A stretch of DNA of 17,015 nucleotides, taken from the NCBI GenBank assembly GCA_045628845.1, contig JAZQQE010000043.1, positions 1 to 17,015 on the forward strand, written 5' to 3'. The position numbers and the translations under genes were made by a program. Under the pieces are notes generated by a model. That model had not been told where the DNA came from, searched no databases, and was given only the letters and a program-made list of their open reading frames with translations. This document shows positions 1-6,354 of the stretch, in pieces. Numbering within the stretch: position 1 is the first letter of the stretch; each line of letters begins with the position of its first letter. The DNA is from RGIG7949 sp045628845. GTDB lineage: Bacteria > Bacillota > Clostridia > Oscillospirales > Oscillospiraceae.

Positions 1-168
1 TATGATGACATTCAGACTTTGGATGCGGAAATCCTCCGCACTCTGGTCAAGCGCATAGTTGTGCATCAGCCGGACAAATCCAGCGGTCATAGGCGTCAAC
101 GGGTCGATGTGGAGTTCACCTTTATCGGTGATGTGCTGACACAATCAGAAGACGAAAAAACGGCATAA
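1..168 (+). CDS. C-terminal end of a large serine recombinase (DUF4368 tail), 5' end outside the window
   Basis: The first reading frame is open from base 1 and encodes the last 55 residues before TAA at 166-168. The peptide has the pattern typical of the DUF4368 tail of large serine recombinases of the TnpX/Tn1549 type: a leucine-rich segment, then KRIVVHQPDKSSGHRRQRVD, then an aromatic-rich strand (VEFTFIGDVL). In that family the N-terminal resolvase domain, absent here, cuts and rejoins DNA by a serine nucleophile to insert and excise conjugative or mobilisable elements. The recombinase is usually the last gene of its element, so the element boundary probably lies within roughly the next 100 bases. 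The family call rests on the tail only; catalytic residues are not visible. Confidence 0.82.
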   Translation, partial: YDDIQTLDAEILRTLVKRIVVHQPDKSSGHRRQRVDVEFTFIGDVLTQSEDEKTA

Positions 169-195
169 CCTACATTTCTGCAAGTTATGCCGTTT
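158..195 (+). terminator. Intrinsic terminator overlapping the recombinase stop codon
   Basis: A perfect 12-bp inverted repeat (AAACGGCATAAC at 158-169, GTTATGCCGTTT at 184-195) with a 14-nt loop is followed by CTTTC. The left arm contains the stop codon of the serine recombinase, so the hairpin starts inside the coding sequence. It most simply ends recombinase transcription. A role in marking the element end cannot be excluded. Confidence 0.65.
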
Positions 196-225
196 CTTTC
201 AGAGATTATGCATCCCTATCTTGCC

Positions 226-251
226 CCGCCAGAAACACGGGCGGTTTTTTT
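226..251 (+). terminator. Weak plus-strand terminator-like hairpin
   Basis: CCGCC (226-230) pairs with GGCGG (240-244) across a 9-nt loop and is followed at once by seven T residues (245-251). The T-run favours the plus strand. It reaches the stop codon of the convergent DUF1648 gene, so it would be a second stop for transcription leaving the recombinase. The stem is short. Confidence 0.4.
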
Positions 252-738
252 ATCTTTTCAGGCGTATTATGCGCACGGTATACCGCGCGAGCGGGATGAA
301 TATCAGCACCGCCGCCCACACCGCAAGCCCGGGGGAGCGGCCGAGTATGGCCGGGACGGATATCACCGCGAACATGACCGAGAGCGCGAGGCGCACCTCG
401 ACGAGCAGATCGTGCACCCAACCGAGCACGGTCGCTCTGTTCGACGCGGAGAGACGTATGCCGGTATTCCACGTATCACGCGGAGAGAGCTGCACCGCCC
501 ACATGATGAATTCCGTCACGATGCCGAACACCGGCATCACCCAAAGCGTACCCCTGCTGCCGTACGACGTCACCGCGCCTGAGAAATCGTAGTTCGTCGG
601 AATCTTGTCCGGTATGGAGTCAAATCTGACGGCGAGCCAGACGATCACGGCTATCTGTATGAGCGGAGAGAGCACGTTCAGCACGATATGATAGCGCCGT
701 TCCGGTTTTCCGAGGACGATATAAAGCCATTTCGGCAT
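250..738 (-). CDS. DUF1648-domain membrane protein (third gene of the SPFH/RHH operon)
   Basis: The 162-residue protein has about four hydrophobic segments (near residues 20-40, 65-85, 113-131 and 133-153). A DUF1648 core lies at about residues 42-73, seen as SIPDKIPTNYDFSGAVTSYG followed by a membrane segment; this pattern occurs in the N-terminal part of SdpI-like proteins and many small Firmicute membrane proteins. I placed the start at ATG 738 because GGGGGAG lies six bases upstream. A longer frame opens at a TTG inside the preceding gene but has no ribosome site. The gene begins 16 bases after the stop of the ribbon-helix-helix gene, so the two are almost certainly co-transcribed. SdpI gives immunity to a toxic peptide in Bacillus, but whether this shorter protein does anything similar is unknown. 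Confidence 0.78.
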   Translation of the reverse strand: MPKWLYIVLGKPERRYHIVLNVLSPLIQIAVIVWLAVRFDSIPDKIPTNYDFSGAVTSYGSRGTLWVMPVFGIVTEFIMWAVQLSPRDTWNTGIRLSASNRATVLGWVHDLLVEVRLALSVMFAVISVPAILGRSPGLAVWAAVLIFIPLARYTVRIIRLKR

Positions 739-754
739 CGTTTGCTCCCCCTGT

Positions 755-955
755 TCAGACGTCAAGCTCCGGCGGTACGTCGATGTCCTCTCCGACGTAC
801 TTGCCGTTCTTTTTTCTCTGCCGCACGCACTCCGTCAGCAGATACTCTATCTGCCCGTTCACGCTGCGGAAGTCATCCTCCGCCCACGCGGCGAGCGCCG
901 CATACAGCTTCGCATTGAGGCGCAGAGGGATCTGTTTCTTCTCGTTATCAGCCAT
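755..955 (-). CDS. Small ribbon-helix-helix (Arc-like) DNA-binding protein
   Basis: The 66-residue protein opens with charged residues and a short beta strand (KKQIPLRLNAKLYAAL). Two helices follow (AALAAWAEDDF, then SVNGQIEYLLTECVRQRKK), which is the fold and length of Arc/MetJ-type regulators that bind DNA as dimers through a paired beta strand. The ATG lies one base after the SPFH stop (TGA-T-ATG) and has only a weak ribosome site, so translation is probably coupled. As the only regulator in the operon it is the natural candidate to bind the twin palindromes over the operon promoter and repress it; this is inferred. RHH proteins can also be antitoxins, but no small toxin gene is adjacent, so I prefer autoregulator. 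Confidence 0.8.
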   Translation of the reverse strand: MADNEKKQIPLRLNAKLYAALAAWAEDDFRSVNGQIEYLLTECVRQRKKNGKYVGEDIDVPPELDV

Positions 956-956
956 A

Positions 957-1961
957 TCAGTACAGGCTTCCCGAGTTGACGACCGGCTGCGCGTCCCTGT
1001 TGCCGCAGAGGACGACGAGCAGGTTGCTCACCATGGCGGCCTTGCGTTCCTCGTCGAGCTCGACCACCTGCTTCTCGTTCAGACGCTCGAGCGCCATTTC
1101 GACCATGCCGACGGCGCCGTCGACTATCATCTTGCGCGCGTCGACTATGGCGCTCGCCTGCTGGCGCTGAAGCATGACGGCAGCTATCTCCGGGGCGTAG
1201 GCGAGATACGTGATGCGCGCTTCGATTATCTCGAGGCCCGCCTCTCCGACTCTCGACTGTATCTCGTTCTTGATGCGCTCGGCGACCACCTCGCTCGAGC
1301 CGCGCAGACTGCCCTCGTCGGCTACTCCGTCACCCGTGGTGTCAACGCCGGGCGCGACGTCGTACGGATAGATGCGGACTATGTTGCGCAGGGCGGCGTC
1401 GCACTGGAGCGACAGGTATTCCTTGTAGTTGTCGACGTTGAAGACCGCCTTCGCCGTATCTATCACGCGCCACATGACGGCGATGCCTATCTCGACTGGA
1501 TTGCCGAGGCAGTCGTTTATCTTCTGACGGGAGTTATTGAGCGTCATTATTTTGAGGGATATCTTGTTGTTCGTGAGCTCCGCGGTGCCGGACGCGGCGG
1601 GAGACACGATTATGCCGCCCTTCGCGCCCGCGTCCACGTCGCCGGACTGATTGAGCTTCGTTTTCGCGGCGGGATTCACGGACGAGCAGAAGGGATTGAC
1701 GAAGTAGAAGCCCTCTCCCTTGAGCGTGCCCTTGTATTTGCCGAACAGAGTCAGCACGAGGGCCTCCTGCGGCTTGAGCACTCTGAGGCCGAGCCAGAGT
1801 ATCCATCCGAAGCAGATATAGATCATGCACACGGCAAAGAGCGCCCATCCGCCTCTGCTGATAAAGAATATCACGCCGATGATGGCGGCAACGTACAGCA
1901 GTATGCTCAGGACGAGCACGAGCATGCCGTTCTTTTTTCCGTTAAGTACCTTCTCTTCCAT
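957..1961 (-). CDS. SPFH/Band 7 domain membrane protein
   Basis: The 334-residue protein has two membrane segments near its N-terminus (about residues 13-34 and 38-57). An SPFH (stomatin/prohibitin/flotillin) domain follows from about residue 60, beginning LRVLKPQEALVLTLFGKYKGTLKGEGFYFVNPF. A helical part (residues 225-300) contains the usual ERIKNEIQSRVGEAGLEIIEARI and QRQQASAIVDARK motifs. SPFH proteins form large membrane-associated rings that scaffold proteases or organise membrane microdomains. ATG 1961 was chosen because AAAGGAGGT (1968-1976) is ideally spaced; a frame opening 12 codons earlier would start inside the promoter. An unusual Asp/Gly-rich insert (DVAPGVDTTGDGVADEG, about residues 201-217) sits in the domain. 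It is the first gene of a three-gene operon with an RHH regulator and a DUF1648 protein. Confidence 0.9.
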   Translation of the reverse strand: MEEKVLNGKKNGMLVLVLSILLYVAAIIGVIFFISRGGWALFAVCMIYICFGWILWLGLRVLKPQEALVLTLFGKYKGTLKGEGFYFVNPFCSSVNPAAKTKLNQSGDVDAGAKGGIIVSPAASGTAELTNNKISLKIMTLNNSRQKINDCLGNPVEIGIAVMWRVIDTAKAVFNVDNYKEYLSLQCDAALRNIVRIYPYDVAPGVDTTGDGVADEGSLRGSSEVVAERIKNEIQSRVGEAGLEIIEARITYLAYAPEIAAVMLQRQQASAIVDARKMIVDGAVGMVEMALERLNEKQVVELDEERKAAMVSNLLVVLCGNRDAQPVVNSGSLY

Positions 1962-1987
1962 CGTTATACCTCCTTTGATTTGGCTGT

Positions 1988-2016
1988 ATGATATCATAAT
2001 GATATCATTTTGTCAA
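1988..2016 (-). promoter_or_regulatory. Promoter of the SPFH operon with two identical palindromic operators
   Basis: On the minus strand there is a perfect -35 TTGACA (2016-2011), a 17-base spacer and -10 TATCAT (1993-1988). Two copies of the perfect palindrome ATGATATCAT (1988-1997 and 1999-2008) fill the -10 box and spacer. Their centres are 11 bases apart, about one helical turn, so two dimers could bind the same face of DNA. A protein bound here would block RNA polymerase. The ribbon-helix-helix protein in the same operon is the likely ligand. Confidence 0.75.
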
Positions 2017-2027
2017 CTCCTTCCGCA

Positions 2028-2060
2028 AAAATATCCCGCAGCGGGGTCTGCCGCTGCGGG
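2028..2060 (-). terminator. Intrinsic terminator after the ECF transporter gene
   Basis: On the minus strand, CCCGCAGCGG and CCGCTGCGGG (2060-2051 and 2044-2035) form a 10-bp GC-rich stem with a 6-nt loop, followed by ATATTTTT. It lies 17 bases after the ECF S-component stop and ends about 12 bases before the -35 box of the next operon, so the two units are tightly packed but insulated. Confidence 0.85.
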
Positions 2061-2076
2061 AATGATGCAACTGCGC

Positions 2077-2628
2077 CTATTTTTTCTTTCCGCGCCCGAG
2101 TCCCATCGCTTCGAGCGCCATGACAAGAGGCGGGATTATCACTATCTGAAGGATTATTCCGGGTATCGCCGTCGCGACGGCGCCGCTCCAGAAGGCCTTC
2201 AGGCCGAATTCCGTCACGTCAAGTCCCGTGCAGATGAAGCGCGCCGCGCCCCATACGAGGCGGCCCGCTATCATGGCGATCACCAGCGTCACGTAGATGA
2301 AGCCGCGTTTTGCGGGAAGGGCGCGGTGCAGCAGCCCGGAGATCGCGCCGTACGCCGCAAGCTCGAGAGCCATGCACACGGCCTGCGGGAATATCGCGGG
2401 CACTCCGAGAGTCAGCGAGCGGAGAAGGGGCGCGATGATGCCCACCGCGAGGCCCCAGGGCCAGCCGCAGATAAAGCCGCACAGGAGCACCGGGATGTGC
2501 ATCGGGCAGAGCATCTTGCCTATCTGCGGTATCTGCCCGGTCACGAACGGCAGAACGTACGCTATTGCGAGGAACAGCGCCGCGAGGATCATGTTTCTGA
2601 TCGTGTAAAACGTCTTGCTTTTCTTCAT
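2077..2628 (-). CDS. ECF transporter S component (substrate-binding membrane subunit), substrate unknown
   Basis: The 183-residue, very hydrophobic protein has about six membrane segments. It carries the signature of energy-coupling-factor S components: an N-terminal TIRNMILAALFLAIAYVLPF segment followed by GKMLCPMHIPVLLCGFICGWPWGLAVGIIAPLLRS and a family-typical ELAAYGAISGLLHR. S components bind a vitamin or other micronutrient outside the cell and pass it to a shared EcfT/EcfA module encoded elsewhere. The ATG is preceded by GGGAGG six bases upstream. A structured leader with its own promoter precedes the gene (2629-2781), suggesting control by ligand. The basic tail (GLGRGKKK) fits a cytoplasmic C-terminus. 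The sequence does not let me name the vitamin. Confidence 0.85.
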   Translation of the reverse strand: MKKSKTFYTIRNMILAALFLAIAYVLPFVTGQIPQIGKMLCPMHIPVLLCGFICGWPWGLAVGIIAPLLRSLTLGVPAIFPQAVCMALELAAYGAISGLLHRALPAKRGFIYVTLVIAMIAGRLVWGAARFICTGLDVTEFGLKAFWSGAVATAIPGIILQIVIIPPLVMALEAMGLGRGKKK

Positions 2629-2775
2629 AAATGACCTCCCGAAACGATAAAAAGCATCGCTCTCCCTCCAAGGAGAACGATGCTTTCATAGCATCAGTAC
2701 GATTTTTCGGATATTATCGGTGCCGTGTCCCGGGAGCTTCTGCTCCGCCGCGCCGTTATCCATAACGGCACTATG
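2629..2775 (-). ncRNA. Structured leader RNA with terminator/antiterminator, candidate riboswitch
   Basis: Reading the minus strand, the transcript from the promoter at 2804-2776 first folds GTGCCG (2771-2766) with CGGCAC (2725-2720), enclosing a 5-bp hairpin (2746-2733). A competing hairpin CCGTTAT/ATAACGG (2768-2753) would consume part of the same strand. Near the gene is an intrinsic terminator (2686-2649): a 9-bp AAAGCATCG/CGATGCTTT stem continued by TCTCC/GGAGA, ending in five T. An upstream GATGCT (2695-2690) can pair with AGCATC in the terminator's 5' arm (2684-2679) and would prevent it forming. I do not recognise a TPP, FMN, cobalamin, THF, preQ1, purine or glycine signature. Confidence 0.55.
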
Positions 2776-2804
2776 ATATTATCACAGGCAGACGCCCTTT
2801 TCAA
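2776..2804 (-). promoter_or_regulatory. Probable promoter of the ECF transporter leader
   Basis: On the minus strand TTGAAA (2804-2799) is followed after 17 bases by TAATAT (2781-2776). A better -10 match, GATAAT (2783-2778), has a 15-base spacer. The promoter overlaps the last codons of the DUF3842 gene, so the transporter can be transcribed apart from it. Confidence 0.5.
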
Positions 2805-3225
2805 TAGGTCCCCTGCCGTTTTTTTCAAGCTCGCCTATGCGCTCGACGGCGTCCCTTATCAGCTTGCTCATGGGAAGGTCCGGCACGCCCGCGACGATGT
2901 TCTCGCAACGGTTGAGCGAGATGAGGATGCGCTCCGCGTCCGCCCTGCCGACGGCTACGGCCATCTCCGCCGTCACCTCGCCGAGCAGCGAGTCAGCGAT
3001 GACGATCCCTATCGGGCCGATGATGACGTCCGCCTTCCGGCAGTTGACCATGACGGCGTTTTCCCCCGTCGCGCCGCGCGCGGCGCCGGCCTTCAGCATC
3101 GCCGCCGTCGCCGAGGCGTTCGTTCCGACTGCGGTGAGCTCCATATGCGGATACGCGGCGCGTATCTCCTTTATAAGCTGGCTGCCGAGCTGGCCGCCCT
3201 GACCGTCGATGACAAGAACTCTCAT
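2782..3225 (-). CDS. DUF3842 family protein
   Basis: The 147-residue protein begins MRVLVIDGQGGQLGSQLIKEI, the nucleotide-binding-like beta-strand/glycine-loop/helix that opens DUF3842 proteins. It continues with alternating strands and helices (LTAVGTNASATAAMLKAGA, then a conserved stretch near residues 63-90 with NCRKADVIIGPIGIVIADSLLGE). Function is unknown; the glycine-rich start resembles a Rossmann fold. ATG 3225 has AAAGGA about ten bases upstream. The gene lies directly upstream of the ECF S component on the same strand, with a leader and second promoter between them. A shared role in micronutrient use is plausible but inferred. Confidence 0.82.
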   Translation of the reverse strand: MRVLVIDGQGGQLGSQLIKEIRAAYPHMELTAVGTNASATAAMLKAGAARGATGENAVMVNCRKADVIIGPIGIVIADSLLGEVTAEMAVAVGRADAERILISLNRCENIVAGVPDLPMSKLIRDAVERIGELEKNGRGPIEKGVCL

Positions 3226-3249
3226 GGCTGACGTCCTTTCTTTTTTCCC

Positions 3250-3258
3250 ATTTTACCA
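3250..3258 (-). promoter_or_regulatory. Possible extended -10 promoter for DUF3842
   Basis: The minus strand reads TGGTAAAAT (3258-3250), a TG-extended -10 box 25 bases before the DUF3842 ATG. No good -35 box is visible; TGGATT at the right distance is poor. The same TGGTAAAAT occurs in the better promoter at 9988-10016, which supports the call. Confidence 0.4.
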
Positions 3259-3344
3259 TGCCTGCGCGCAAAAATCCACATCCCGCTCCGCTCAACTTGT
3301 GCAAAACGGGTAAAATTTACCGCGAATAATTAACAAACAGGCCT

Positions 3345-3373
3345 TTGAAAAAGCGTCCTGCGGCGCTTATACT
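3345..3373 (+). promoter_or_regulatory. Promoter of the unknown lipoprotein gene
   Basis: TTGAAA (3345-3350), a 17-base spacer and TATACT (3368-3373) make a strong vegetative promoter. The start of transcription should lie near 3380, giving a leader of about 118 nt before the lipoprotein ATG. Confidence 0.75.
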
Positions 3374-3379
3374 CTTTTC

Positions 3380-3497
3380 TGCGGCCGGACGTCACGGGAA
3401 CATATTGCCCGTCCAAAGCGTCAAATACGCGGGACGGACACATTGAGACTCCGCGGCATCCGTCCCGAATACTACTTTCCAAGGAAGGAAAAAAAGC
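3380..3497 (+). ncRNA. 5' leader with mutually exclusive hairpins
   Basis: Four short segments can pair in alternative ways: GGACG (3387-3391), CCGTCC (3409-3414), GGACGG (3432-3437) and CCGTCC (3460-3465). The strongest fold is CGGGACGGA (3430-3438) with TCCGTCCCG (3459-3467), nine pairs. The alternative 3409-3414/3432-3437 stem encloses a small GCGT/ACGC hairpin (3418-3421 and 3427-3430). There is no T-run, so any control would act on translation or RNA stability, not termination. The ribosome site AAGGAAGG lies at 3482-3489. No known RNA family is recognised. Confidence 0.35.
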
Positions 3498-4460
3498 ATG
3501 AAAAAGACTATCGCAGCAATGATCGCACTTCTCCTCGTCGTCTCGCTCTGCGCCTGCGCGCAGACGCCCGCCGCGCCCGACGTCACCGGCACTCCCGAAG
3601 TCGTCGAGCCGACCGGCGAGCCCGCCCCCGAGACTCCCGACGAGCCCGACGCTCCCTTGATCGGACTTCCCAACCCGATGACGGAGTACGGCTCCCTCGG
3701 CGAGCTCAACGAGCTGCTCGGCGTAAAGCTCGCGCATCCCGCCGTCATGGGCGTGAACGACGAGTCCTTTTATCTCATAAACGGCGGGACACAGATCGCG
3801 CAGTACAACTTCACGCTCAACGGCGTGGATTATACCTTCCGCGCCTCCCCCGTTTATGACACCGACATCTCCGGTTACTACATAGACGGCGGTACCGCCT
3901 TCTCCGGTACTCCGACTGACGAGCTCGAATTCGCCGAGTATGATGGCACCAAGCTCGCGCGGTGGGCCACCATCGACGGGCAGTACGTCCTCGCGGGCGA
4001 GAACGCTCCCGAGAATTTCGCCGACGTCGCCGCCGAGATGGCGAAGCTCACGCGCCCCGGCATGAGCGACGAGGAGCTCGCGGCGTACTACGCCTCCCTT
4101 GAGGGCGCTTACTCCGACAGCACGAGCAAGAGAGCGGTGCTCCACGTCGAGGCCAACGGCTCCGACGGCATCATCATGACGGCTCACTGGTCGAGCTCCG
4201 CTTTTGAGAACACCGAATGGAAGATGACCGCCCGCCTCGACGCAGACGGCCTGCTCAGCTACTCCGACCTCACGGAGACCCACATCTGTACCGGCCCCTC
4301 CGAGGGCGAGGACACCACCGAGCTCATCCGTGAAGGCGGCGTCGGCCACTTCGTCGAATCCGAGGGCAAGCTCCTCTGGCTCGGCGCAGACGACGAGGCA
4401 TGCCGTGACTGCGTCTTCGAGCGCTATGAAGAGCTCTACGGCGAAGCGCAGGATGACTGA
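3498..4460 (+). CDS. Lipoprotein of unknown function
   Basis: The 320-residue protein has a clear lipoprotein signal: MKKTIAAM, a hydrophobic stretch, and the lipobox LCAC with Cys20 as the lipid-anchored residue. A Pro/Thr/Glu-rich linker (about residues 22-52) follows, so the rest should sit outside the membrane on a tether. The mature part looks like two segments: about residues 55-165, with strand-rich motifs (FYLINGGTQIAQYNFTLNGV), and about 195-315, with a run of beta strands (RAVLHVEANGSDGIIMTAHW). No enzyme motif is visible. AAGGAAGG precedes the ATG. The gene is monocistronic, with its own promoter and a terminator 20 bases after the stop. I do not recognise the family. Confidence 0.8.
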   Translation: MKKTIAAMIALLLVVSLCACAQTPAAPDVTGTPEVVEPTGEPAPETPDEPDAPLIGLPNPMTEYGSLGELNELLGVKLAHPAVMGVNDESFYLINGGTQIAQYNFTLNGVDYTFRASPVYDTDISGYYIDGGTAFSGTPTDELEFAEYDGTKLARWATIDGQYVLAGENAPENFADVAAEMAKLTRPGMSDEELAAYYASLEGAYSDSTSKRAVLHVEANGSDGIIMTAHWSSSAFENTEWKMTARLDADGLLSYSDLTETHICTGPSEGEDTTELIREGGVGHFVESEGKLLWLGADDEACRDCVFERYEELYGEAQDD

Positions 4461-4479
4461 TATCCCGCAACGAGACAGC

Positions 4480-4513
4480 AAGGGCTCCGTGAAAACGGAG
4501 CCCTTGTTTTTTT
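4480..4513 (+). terminator. Intrinsic terminator after the unknown lipoprotein
   Basis: AAGGGCTCCG (4480-4489) pairs with CGGAGCCCTT (4496-4505), a perfect 10-bp stem with loop TGAAAA, followed by G and seven T. It lies between convergent genes. The minus strand has only a poor T-run, so it chiefly serves the plus strand. Confidence 0.9.
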
Positions 4514-4517
4514 ATAA

Positions 4518-6188
4518 TTATTCGACTATCGTTATCCTTCCGTCGCCGTACGGGTCCTCGTAGCCCTCACCGACAGAGCCGAGCACGTCGACTATGTACT
4601 CGATGAGCACCTGATTGTCGAGCTTGCCGCCGTCTATGAGGAGCGTCTTGCCGCGGAACATCGTCTGGCCATCGCCGCCCTCCTTGAGGACGAAGTCGAC
4701 GGAGGCGAGAGTATAAACGGCGTCCGGGTCGAGCGGCTCGCCGCCCACCGTCACGTCTCTGACGCGGCGCTCGCCCTCTATGCCGGTGCATTCGCCGTTT
4801 TCATCTATCGTCACGCCCGACGGGATGCTGACGTCGACCGTGAAGGCGATGCCGGAGACCTGCGGGAAGCCGCCGCGCTCTCCGGGGAGACTGCTGACGT
4901 CGACTTCAAGTGCGTCGAGCAGCTCCTGCCCCGTCACCTCCGCGACGCAGACCGTATTGTTGAAGGGGCTGACGTTGATTATCTGCCCGTAGGTTATATC
5001 GCCGGCGGGGATGTCCGCGCGCACGTTGCCCGCGTTCACCATGGCTATCTGCGCTCCGGTCGCCGCGCGGTAGGCGTCGGCACAGAGGTCGCCGAGGTTC
5101 GTCTCGCACTGGCGCACCATCCGCTTCCCGGTCGCGGGGTCGGTGATGCAGAGGTCCACGTCGGTATGCGCCACTACCTCGCCCGCGAGCTCGTCCGTCT
5201 TCGCGACGGAGTCAGCGAGCACGGTGTCGAAGGCGCTGTTTATAAGGTAGCTCGAGGTCTTGCCATCGGGCGCTATGACGAGGCAGCCGAGATTCTGCAT
5301 ATCCGTTCCGGTCGAGGTCAGTATGACCTCTTCCCCGTCCGCGTTTTTGACGACCTCCTGCTCTATCACGCTGTGGGAATGCCCGTCGAGCACGGCGTCG
5401 ATGCCCGTCGTGTGGGTTATGAGGTCTCCGGACGTCCACGGCGAGCTCTGCAGCTCTATCCCGAGATGCGCGAGAACGATGACGGTGTCCGCCCCGTCCC
5501 GCCGCGCGGAGTCGACCGCAGACTGAACGGCGTCATAGAACTTCTCGCCGCTCTCATCCTGACAAAAGCCGTAAATCAAGCTGCCCTCGGCGTCCATGTA
5601 ATAGCTCGGGGTCGAGGTCGAAAGAGTCGACGGAGTCGTCGCGCCGACGAAGGCTATCCTGCGCCCGCCGCGCTCGGTCATGAAGTACGGGGCGAGAACG
5701 AGCTCGCCGTCAGCGCCGACGAAGTTTGCGGATACGACCGGGAATTCGGCCATGTCCACGAGCTCGAGGAATCTTTCCATGCCGTACTCGAACTCATGGT
5801 TGCCGGGTACGGCGATGTCGTAGCCGACGCTGTTCATCAGCTCGACTATGGCTTCGCCGCGCGACAGCGTCCCGATGAGCCCTCCGTGCAGGAAGTCACC
5901 GCAGTCGGCGACGAGCACATCGGCTCCCGCGGCGTTCAGCGCCTGACGGACGTACGAAATGCCGTCGTAGCCGACGCCGTGGTCGGCGCCGCAGTGCACG
6001 TCGTTGGTATAGAGCACGTACACCGGGTCGAATTCGGGCTCCGGCTCGGGAGTCGGAGTCGGCGCGGGGGTGGGCGTGGGCGTCGCCGTCGGCGTCGGTG
6101 CGGGCGTCGGCGCAACCTCGCTCACGGTGCAGGCGCAGAGCGCGAACACCATACATATCGCTATGATAACAGCCGTGATCTTTTTCAT
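4518..6188 (-). CDS. 5'-nucleotidase/metallophosphoesterase lipoprotein (UshA/YfkN-like)
   Basis: The 556-residue protein has a lipoprotein signal ending in LCAC (Cys20), then a tether of Pro-Thr and Pro-Glu repeats (about residues 26-52). The calcineurin-like phosphoesterase domain shows all expected metal-binding motifs: TNDVH (61-65), DCGD (95-98), GNHE (129-132), LAHLG (239-243) and DGHSHS (268-273). The C-terminal 5'-nucleotidase domain follows from about residue 345, with NLGDLCADAYR, VNAGNVRADIPAGDITYG, a segment near SPFNNT, and DFVLKEGGDG. Such enzymes hydrolyse extracellular nucleotides, nucleotide sugars or cyclic nucleotides, releasing phosphate and nucleosides for uptake. GAGG lies upstream of the ATG and a near-consensus promoter lies further upstream. 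The gene is monocistronic. The exact substrate cannot be inferred. Confidence 0.93.
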   Translation of the reverse strand: MKKITAVIIAICMVFALCACTVSEVAPTPAPTPTATPTPTPAPTPTPEPEPEFDPVYVLYTNDVHCGADHGVGYDGISYVRQALNAAGADVLVADCGDFLHGGLIGTLSRGEAIVELMNSVGYDIAVPGNHEFEYGMERFLELVDMAEFPVVSANFVGADGELVLAPYFMTERGGRRIAFVGATTPSTLSTSTPSYYMDAEGSLIYGFCQDESGEKFYDAVQSAVDSARRDGADTVIVLAHLGIELQSSPWTSGDLITHTTGIDAVLDGHSHSVIEQEVVKNADGEEVILTSTGTDMQNLGCLVIAPDGKTSSYLINSAFDTVLADSVAKTDELAGEVVAHTDVDLCITDPATGKRMVRQCETNLGDLCADAYRAATGAQIAMVNAGNVRADIPAGDITYGQIINVSPFNNTVCVAEVTGQELLDALEVDVSSLPGERGGFPQVSGIAFTVDVSIPSGVTIDENGECTGIEGERRVRDVTVGGEPLDPDAVYTLASVDFVLKEGGDGQTMFRGKTLLIDGGKLDNQVLIEYIVDVLGSVGEGYEDPYGDGRITIVE

Positions 6189-6253
6189 CTGTGCTGCCTC
6201 TTTTCTTTCCGCGCGGCTCGGTCTCCGCGCATGATACCCTCCGGGCGCTGACG

Positions 6254-6282
6254 ATTATAGCAAAAAATACTTTTTCTTTCAA
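6254..6282 (-). promoter_or_regulatory. Strong promoter of the 5'-nucleotidase gene
   Basis: On the minus strand TTGAAA (6282-6277) is followed by a 17-base A/T-rich spacer and a perfect TATAAT (6259-6254). The start of transcription should be about 55-60 bases before the ATG. Confidence 0.85.
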
Positions 6283-6311
6283 TGCTTTTGGCGCGGTACG
6301 ATTTTCCGAAT

Positions 6312-6346
6312 AAAACGGCAGGACACCGGGGCGTCCTGCCGTTTTT
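6312..6346 (-). terminator. Intrinsic terminator after the clostripain gene
   Basis: AAAACGGCAGGAC (6312-6324) and GTCCTGCCGTTTT (6333-6345) form a perfect 13-bp stem with an 8-nt loop. A-tract and T-tract lie on both sides, so it can work on both strands. It lies 9 bases after the clostripain stop and about 30 bases upstream of the nucleotidase promoter. Confidence 0.85.
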
Positions 6347-6354
6347 GCGCTCAT

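Noticed and set aside
755..955. Antitoxin of a toxin-antitoxin pair
   Set aside because: The neighbours are an SPFH protein and a DUF1648 membrane protein, and no small toxin of a known family is adjacent. Autoregulator is the simpler reading.
2629..2781. A known TPP, THF, preQ1 or FMN riboswitch
   Set aside because: The conserved core sequences of these classes are not visible on either strand. I left it as an unclassified leader.
6050..6112. A GC-rich tandem repeat as an independent DNA element
   Set aside because: It is the coding sequence for the Pro-Thr tether of the 5'-nucleotidase lipoprotein, a common feature of such anchors.
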